NCBI RefSeq assembly: GCF_001555965.1
Contig: NZ_LSHX01000058.1
Coordinates: 1 to 10,703 of the forward strand
Length of the DNA stretch: 10,703 nucleotides
DNA from: Sphingomonas sp. CCH21-G11
GTDB taxonomy: Bacteria > Pseudomonadota > Alphaproteobacteria > Sphingomonadales > Sphingomonadaceae
Direction: 5' to 3'
The position numbers were made by a program, and so were the translations under genes. The notes under the pieces were generated by a model that worked only from the letters and a program-made list of their open reading frames with translations, searched no databases and was not told the DNA's origin. Positions 7,535 through 10,703 of the stretch are shown piece by piece (positions within the stretch are counted from its first letter, which is position 1; each line of letters begins with the position of its first letter).

Positions 7535-7573
7535 GCCCTTGCGCGCGCGCGTAAGGGCCCCGCGAAAACGGGG
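7535..7573. repeat. Two consecutive stem-loops in the divergent intergenic region
   Basis: GCCCTT (7535-7540) pairs with AAGGGC (7553-7558) around an alternating GC run, forming a strong stem. Directly after it CCCCG (7558-7562) pairs with CGGGG (7569-7573) around CGAAAA. A GGGGCCCC palindrome follows at 7591-7598. Neither stem has a T-run in either direction, so canonical termination is not supported. They lie upstream of the flagellin promoter and could insulate the divergent units or be part of the activator leader. Confidence 0.5.
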
Positions 7574-7599
7574 TCCGCGGAATATTTGCCGGGGCCCCC

Positions 7600-7626
7600 T
7601 AAAGTCCTTTGCGCCCCGGTCGTTAT
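7600..7626 (+). promoter_or_regulatory. Sigma-28 (FliA)-like promoter of flagellin
   Basis: TAAAGTCC (7600-7607), an 11-base spacer and GTCGTTAT (7619-7626) match the enteric sigma-28 pattern TAAAGTTT-N11-GCCGATAA at 6 of 8 and 5 of 8 positions with exact spacing. Transcription would start near 7633, leaving a leader of about 65 bases before the flagellin ATG. The match is by eye against the enteric consensus. The presence of a fliA gene in the same window makes it credible. Confidence 0.6.
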
Positions 7627-7645
7627 CCCTTGTGGCAGCCCGGCT

Positions 7646-7669
7646 CCCGCTTTTCGGGGGGAAGGCGGG
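7646..7669 (+). repeat. Stem-loop in the flagellin mRNA leader
   Basis: CCCGC (7646-7650) can pair with GCGGG (7665-7669). An alternative is CCCG (7646-7649) with CGGG (7655-7658) around CTTTT. The structure ends 13 bases before the ribosome binding site. Flagellin leaders are known control points in alphaproteobacteria (FlbT acts on the fljK leader in Caulobacter). A role here is only inferred. Confidence 0.4.
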
Positions 7670-7682
7670 AACGCCAGGACAC

Positions 7683-7687
7683 AGGAG
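7683..7687 (+). promoter_or_regulatory. Ribosome binding site of flagellin
   Basis: AGGAG lies nine bases before the ATG at 7697. It decides the start: the frame is open further upstream, but the ATG at 7697 gives the conserved MTVIATN flagellin N-terminus and is the only one with a proper ribosome site. Confidence 0.85.
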
Positions 7688-7696
7688 ATCGGACAA

Positions 7697-8527
7697 ATGA
7701 CCGTTATCGCAACCAACAGCGGCGCGCTTCGCGCCCAGGCCGCTTCCTCGATGGCCAACCGCTCGCTCGGCACGGCCATGGAGCGCCTCTCGACCGGCAA
7801 GCGTATCAACTCCGCGAAGGACGACGCCGCCGGCCTCGCCATCGCCACCTCGATGACCTCGCAGATCCGCGGCATGAACCAGGCCGTGCGCAATGCCAAT
7901 GACGGCATTTCGCTGGCGCAGACCGCGGAAGGCGCGCTGGGCGAAGTCACCAACATGCTGCAGCGTATCCGCGAACTGGCGGTTCAGGCGGCTTCGGGCA
8001 CCTATCAGGACACCGACCGTGACAACCTGCAGGTCGAAGTCGACGAACTGACCGCGCAGATCGGCCAGATCGTTTCGAACACCGAGTTCAACGGCGTGGT
8101 GCTGTTCGACGGTTCGACCGCGACCGTCACCATCCAGAGCGGTGCGAACGGCACCGACACGGTCGACCTGACGCTCGACGACCTGACCGCGCTGACGTCC
8201 GGCGCCGGCACCGCCGGTTCGTTCGACGTGTCGGGCACCGACGGTACGGCGGCGAACGCGGCCCTCGCCGATATCGACGCCGACCTGGAGTCGATCTCGA
8301 CCACCCGCGCGACGCTGGGTGCGGGCCAGAGCCGCCTGCAGTCGGTGGTCAACAACCTGACCAACAACGCGACCAACCTGTCGGATGCGCGCAGCCGCAT
8401 CGAAGACACGGACTATACGGCGGAAACGACCGCGCTCGCCAAGGCCCAGATCCTGAGCCAGGCGTCGACGGCGATGCTCGCCCAGGCGAACCAGAGCCAG
8501 CAGAACGTGCTGTCGCTCCTCCAGTAA
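7697..8527 (+). CDS. fliC: Flagellin (filament subunit), minimal D0-D1 form
   Basis: The protein has 276 residues and forms the flagellar filament after secretion through the export gate. The N-terminal D0/D1 region (1-140) has [20 protein letters not shown] and [16 protein letters not shown]. The C-terminal D1/D0 region (about 190-276) has [34 protein letters not shown] and ends NVLSLLQ. Only about 50 residues (about 140-190, Thr/Gly/Asp-rich) separate the two, so the outer D2/D3 domains of enteric flagellin are absent. There is no cysteine. The stretch from Q89 to Q97 (QRIRELAVQ) keeps the TLR5-contact motif known from Salmonella, with identical numbering. The gene is monocistronic, transcribed away from the activator, preceded by a sigma-28-like promoter and closed by a strong terminator. 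No flaF, flbT or cap gene is adjacent. Confidence 0.97.
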   Translation: MTVIATNSGALRAQAASSMANRSLGTAMERLSTGKRINSAKDDAAGLAIATSMTSQIRGMNQAVRNANDGISLAQTAEGALGEVTNMLQRIRELAVQAASGTYQDTDRDNLQVEVDELTAQIGQIVSNTEFNGVVLFDGSTATVTIQSGANGTDTVDLTLDDLTALTSGAGTAGSFDVSGTDGTAANAALADIDADLESISTTRATLGAGQSRLQSVVNNLTNNATNLSDARSRIEDTDYTAETTALAKAQILSQASTAMLAQANQSQQNVLSLLQ

Positions 8528-8543
8528 GGACGTCGGGCTCGGG

Positions 8544-8573
8544 CCGCCGCCACCCCCCCTGAAAGGGCGGCGG
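8544..8573 (+). repeat. GC-rich stem-loop after the flagellin stop
   Basis: CCGCCGCC (8544-8551) pairs perfectly with GGCGGCGG (8566-8573) around a 14-base loop containing a run of seven C. No T-run follows, so it is not by itself a terminator. It may protect the 3' end of the abundant flagellin mRNA or slow RNA polymerase before the terminator 30 bp further on. Confidence 0.5.
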
Positions 8574-8602
8574 TTCGGCTCCCGATCCGAACGGGACGCG
8601 AG

Positions 8603-8637
8603 AACCCCGGTGGCGTGTGCCACCGGGGTTTTTGTTT
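8603..8637 (+). terminator. Rho-independent terminator of flagellin
   Basis: CCCCGGTGGC (8605-8614) pairs perfectly with GCCACCGGGG (8619-8628) around GTGT, extended by two A-T pairs to a 12-bp stem, and is followed by TTTTTGTTT. It lies 75 bp past the flagellin stop codon, on the strand expected for that gene. Confidence 0.93.
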
Positions 8638-8639
8638 GT

Positions 8640-8668
8640 CCGGCGAAGGGAGGCGAGCCACTCGCCGG
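8640..8668. repeat. Nested dyads after the flagellin terminator
   Basis: CCGGCGA (8640-8646) pairs with TCGCCGG (8662-8668). Inside and overlapping it, GGCGAG (8652-8657) pairs with CTCGCC (8661-8666) around a CCA loop. Only one of the two stems can form at a time. A perfect 10-bp palindrome, GCTGATCAGC, follows at 8668-8677. Function is unknown. Confidence 0.45.
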
Positions 8669-8695
8669 CTGATCAGCTCCAGCCCGCCAACAACC

Positions 8696-8833
8696 AAGGC
8701 GTCGCTCCGGCGCAGGGCGTGCAGCACCCGGTGCCGTTGAATCCGAGACGTCGCCCCGGCAGAGGCCGGGACCTCCGGCAGAAAGGAGCGCTCCATTCGG
8801 CCAAAGGCCCGGCCTCCGCCAGGGCGACGCCTT
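8696..8833. repeat. Intergenic palindromic repeat with terminal inverted repeats (MITE-like)
   Basis: AAGGCGTCGC (8696-8705) and GCGACGCCTT (8824-8833) are perfect 10-bp inverted ends, and weaker matching continues inward to about 23 bp. The interior has a CCCGGC-AGAG-GCCGGG hairpin (8755-8770) and a GGCC-AAA-GGCC dyad near 8799-8809. The core resembles the CCCCGG-type palindromic repeats scattered between genes of sphingomonads and other alphaproteobacteria. That likeness is from memory. No target-site duplication is obvious at the edges, and there is no coding capacity. Confidence 0.55.
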
Positions 8834-8842
8834 ATTGCTTTT

Positions 8843-8867
8843 GGGGAGCCTCCCCGCGACACGCGGG
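8843..8867 (-). repeat. Two overlapping stem-loops past the fliA stop
   Basis: On the minus strand CCCGCG-TGT-CGCGGG (8867-8853) begins about 8 bases after the fliA stop and overlaps GGGGA-GGC-TCCCC (8855-8843). They share three bases and compete. A-rich sequence, not a T-run, follows, so a canonical terminator is not supported, but they may define the 3' end of the flhA-fliA transcript. Confidence 0.4.
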
Positions 8868-8875
8868 TGTGGTGC

Positions 8876-9622
8876 TCAGCCCAGGCGGCGATCGAGTGCG
8901 CGCTTCAGGCGATCGTGCGCGGACTTCTTGATCTGGCACACGCGCGCCTGGCCGACGCCCAGCACATGGCCGATCTCCTCGAGGTTCAGTTCCTCGACAT
9001 AATAAAGCTGGATGACCAGCGCCTCGCGCTCGGGCAGATCCTCGATCGCGGCGACGAGCAGGTCGCGCTGATCCGCTTCGGCCAGCGCCACGAACGGGTC
9101 GGGCGCGTCCGACATGAACCACGGCCCCTCGTCCGAATAGACGTCGTCGATCGAATCGAAGCGGACCGGTTCGGCCGTCGCATAATCCTGGCGGAGTTTT
9201 TCCACGGTGATCCCCAGTTTGTCGGCGACCTGCGCATCGCTGGGCGCGTGGCCCTGATCGCGGGTCAGGGCGGCGACGGCGTCCTGATAGACGCGCTTGC
9301 GCCGCATCGCGCCGCGCGTGATCGTCGCCTGGCGGCGAAGTTCGTCGATCATCGCGCCGCGCAGCCGGGTGGCGAGATATTGTTCAAAGGTGACCTGGCC
9401 GCGATCCTCGAACGCGGCGAGCGCCTCGACCAGCGCGACCAGCCCGATCTGGACCAGGTCCTCGACCTCGACCAGCGTGCTCATCGATCCGTGGACGTGC
9501 CATGCGATCCGGCGCACCATCGGCAGGTGGCGGCGCATCAGCGCCTGATGGTCGCGTGCCTGGGCAGTGCGACCATAGGTCAGCGGCTGCGCGTCGTCGG
9601 GCGGGGTGAAGGGGACGCTCAT
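8876..9622 (-). CDS. fliA: Flagellar sigma factor FliA (sigma-28)
   Basis: The protein has 248 residues, close to the family length of about 240. It directs RNA polymerase to late flagellar genes once the hook is complete and its anti-sigma factor FlgM is exported. Region 2 runs from about 29 to 100 with VEDLVQIGLVALVEALAAFE and YLATRLRGAMIDELR (82-96), the promoter-melting and -10 recognition part. Region 3 (about 104-155) contains SDAQVADKLGITVEKLRQDY. Region 4 (about 190-245) has LPEREALVIQLYYVEELNLE and the HTH EIGHVLGVGQARVCQIKK, which reads the -35 box. The ATG overlaps the flhA stop by 4 bp (ATGA) and has no clear Shine-Dalgarno, so it is probably coupled to flhA. No flgM is in the window. 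A general stress sigma-70 family member is unlikely given the motifs and neighbours. Confidence 0.96.
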   Translation of the reverse strand: MSVPFTPPDDAQPLTYGRTAQARDHQALMRRHLPMVRRIAWHVHGSMSTLVEVEDLVQIGLVALVEALAAFEDRGQVTFEQYLATRLRGAMIDELRRQATITRGAMRRKRVYQDAVAALTRDQGHAPSDAQVADKLGITVEKLRQDYATAEPVRFDSIDDVYSDEGPWFMSDAPDPFVALAEADQRDLLVAAIEDLPEREALVIQLYYVEELNLEEIGHVLGVGQARVCQIKKSAHDRLKRALDRRLG

Positions 9623-10703
9623 GCGGGCAGCATTTCGGGCGCCCCGATCACCGCGATCACCTCGACCGCCTTGTCCTCGGGCACTTCAAAGAAGCTCATC
9701 ACCGGCGTGTCGGGAAGGACGGTGCGGACGAGCTTGCGGATCGCGAGCCGGATCGACGGCTGGACGACCAGCACGAACGGTTTCGATTCGGCGATCAGCG
9801 GCGTCGCGGCGCTCTGCACCGCGTCGATGATGCGCCGGCCCAGGTCGGGTTCGACGGTGTGGCGGCGACTGGTGTCGCTGCGCATCGCCTGACCGAGCAG
9901 CGCCTCGAGCTGACCCTCCAGCGTCATCACGCGCAGCGGCTCGCGCACGCCGCACAGCTTCTGGATGATCAGCGGGCCGAGCTGCGGGCGGATCATCTCG
10001 ATGATCTCCTCGGCATCGGCGGTGCGCTGGGCGGCGACCGCGATCGCGCCGGCGATCAGGCGGAACTCCTTGAGCGGGATGTTCTCCGCCAGCAGGCCGC
10101 GCAGCACCTGGGTCAGCGTGGTCAGCGGCAGCGGGTTGGGCGACAGCGCCGCGACCAGCTGCGCCGCGCGCTCCTTCAGCCCGTCGAGCAGCGACTGGAC
10201 CTCGTCGGGGCCGAGCAGGTCGGCCGCGCTCTGCACCAGCACATGATTGAGGTGCGTGGCGATCACGGTGCCCGGATCGACGACCAGATAGCCCATGCCG
10301 GTCGCTCCGTCGGCATCGCCGGGCGCGATCCACACCGCGTCGAGGCCGAACGTCGGGTCCTTGGCCGGCTTGCCCTTCAGCTTGCCCGCCGCCTGGCCGG
10401 TATCGAGCGCCAGCATGCCGTCGGGCGAAACGCTGTCCTCGCCCAGCGCGACCCCGTTGACCAGGATGCGATAGGTATAGGGCGCAAGGTTGATGTCGTC
10501 GCGCACCTTCACCTGCGGGACGACGAAGCCCAGGTCCTTCGACAGCTGGCGGCGCACCCCGGTGATCCGGTTCATCAGCGGCCCGCCGCGGCGCTCGTCG
10601 ACCAGCGGCACGAGGCCGTAGCCGATGTCGAGCATGATCTGCATGTGATCGGTGACCTCGTCCCAGCCGATACGCGACAGGTCGGCCGGCGGCGGGGCGG
10701 GCC
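9619..10703 (-). CDS. flhA: Flagellar export gate protein FlhA, C-terminal part (cut by window edge)
   Basis: The visible 360 residues are the linker and cytoplasmic domain of FlhA, the nonameric export gate that docks FliI/FliJ and chaperone-substrate complexes. The frame is open to the window edge and begins with a PAPPPADLSRIGWDEVTDHM linker, so the first Met at 10644 is internal. Diagnostic stretches are IGYGLVPLV, VRDDINLAPYTYRILVNG, YLVVDPGTVIATHLNHVL (cf. VVDAGSVVATHLSHIL in E. coli), LGPDEVQSLLD and ENIPLKEFRLIAGAI. It ends EVIAVIGAPEMLPA. The whole protein is normally about 700 residues, and the eight-helix membrane half would lie beyond 10703. It is co-transcribed with fliA. Confidence 0.96.
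   Translation of the reverse strand, partial: PAPPPADLSRIGWDEVTDHMQIMLDIGYGLVPLVDERRGGPLMNRITGVRRQLSKDLGFVVPQVKVRDDINLAPYTYRILVNGVALGEDSVSPDGMLALDTGQAAGKLKGKPAKDPTFGLDAVWIAPGDADGATGMGYLVVDPGTVIATHLNHVLVQSAADLLGPDEVQSLLDGLKERAAQLVAALSPNPLPLTTLTQVLRGLLAENIPLKEFRLIAGAIAVAAQRTADAEEIIEMIRPQLGPLIIQKLCGVREPLRVMTLEGQLEALLGQAMRSDTSRRHTVEPDLGRRIIDAVQSAATPLIAESKPFVLVVQPSIRLAIRKLVRTVLPDTPVMSFFEVPEDKAVEVIAVIGAPEMLPA

Larger units (their letters stand above)
8528..8875. other. Intergenic region between flagellin and fliA
   Basis: This 348-bp stretch contains no convincing gene. It holds a GC-rich stem at 8544-8573, the flagellin terminator at 8603-8637, nested dyads at 8640-8668, a 10-bp palindrome GCTGATCAGC at 8668-8677, a terminal-inverted-repeat element at 8696-8833, and two overlapping stems at 8843-8867 just past the fliA stop. 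Minus-strand frames crossing it translate to arginine/proline-rich sequence including LPEVPASAGAT, which is a reading of the palindromic repeat and not a protein domain. The two flanking genes converge here. Confidence 0.75.

Noticed and set aside
7541..7551. Alternating GC run as a simple-sequence phase-variation tract
   Set aside because: It is short (about 11 bases), non-coding, and explained as the inside of a stem. No gene would change frame or promoter spacing clearly with its length.
7577..7590. Possible sigma-54 promoter on the minus strand (GGCAAATATTCCGC) for the activator
   Set aside because: It has the GG-N10-GC spacing and GGCA, but CC replaces the TT before GC. GG-N10-GC is frequent by chance at this GC content, and it lies about 130 bp from the start codon. 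Too weak to annotate.
7633..7650. Possible sigma-54 promoter for flagellin (TGGCAG followed by CCGC)
   Set aside because: The distance between GG and GC is 13 bases where 10 are needed, and the site overlaps the start expected from the better sigma-28 match.
7586..7696. Upstream extension of the flagellin frame to an earlier ATG
   Set aside because: It would include the promoter and leader, lacks a ribosome site, and the ATG at 7697 gives the conserved flagellin N-terminus.
7316..8623. Minus-strand open frame of 435 codons opposite flagellin
   Set aside because: It is antisense to flagellin, crosses into the activator gene and the divergent promoter, and has shadow-type composition.
8413..8862. 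Minus-strand frame of 149 codons downstream of fliA
   Set aside because: It runs across the terminator and the palindromic repeat. The peptide LPEVPASAGAT is a reading of the repeat, and the rest is antisense to the flagellin end.

Overview
The window is about 10.7 kb of high-GC DNA and is almost entirely a flagellar gene cluster. The short flagellin with its [12 protein letters not shown]-terminus, the codon use and the shape of the intergenic repeats point to a sphingomonad-type alphaproteobacterium (Sphingomonas or a close relative). That assignment comes from recognising families, not from a database search.

Layout. Positions 1-7445 are one tightly packed minus-strand block. Read in its direction of transcription it is: a sigma-54-type activator of the FlbD/FleQ class, fliE (rod adapter), fliF (MS ring), fliG (rotor/switch), fliH (ATPase regulator), fliI (export ATPase), fliJ (export stalk) and the first 165 codons of fliK (hook-length control), cut by the window edge. 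Neighbouring genes overlap by 4-8 bp or sit 4-5 bp apart. Only fliJ-fliK has a real gap, of 48 bp. Positions 7446-7696 are a divergent regulatory region with a sigma-28-like promoter reading into flagellin, several dyads and a paired direct repeat. The flagellin gene (7697-8527, plus strand) stands alone and ends at a strong rho-independent terminator. Positions 8640-8875 hold an intergenic palindromic repeat of about 140 bp and smaller dyads. Positions 8876-10703 are a second minus-strand unit: the 3' half of flhA (export gate), overlapping by 4 bp with fliA (sigma-28).

How it works together. The activator probably switches on the basal-body and export genes through sigma-54. FliF, FliG and FliE build the MS ring, rotor and rod base. 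FlhA with FliH, FliI and FliJ exports the axial proteins, and FliK sets hook length. FliA then transcribes the late gene: the flagellin promoter here has TAAA and GTCGTTAT boxes at exactly sigma-28 spacing, linking two genes in the same window.

No clearly new system is visible. The points most worth following are the sigma-28/flagellin link in an alphaproteobacterium, an activator without a recognisable receiver domain and with a variant GAFTGA loop, a minimal flagellin that keeps the TLR5-recognition motif, a terminal-inverted-repeat intergenic element, and a paired GTAA repeat with CtrA-like geometry upstream of the activator.
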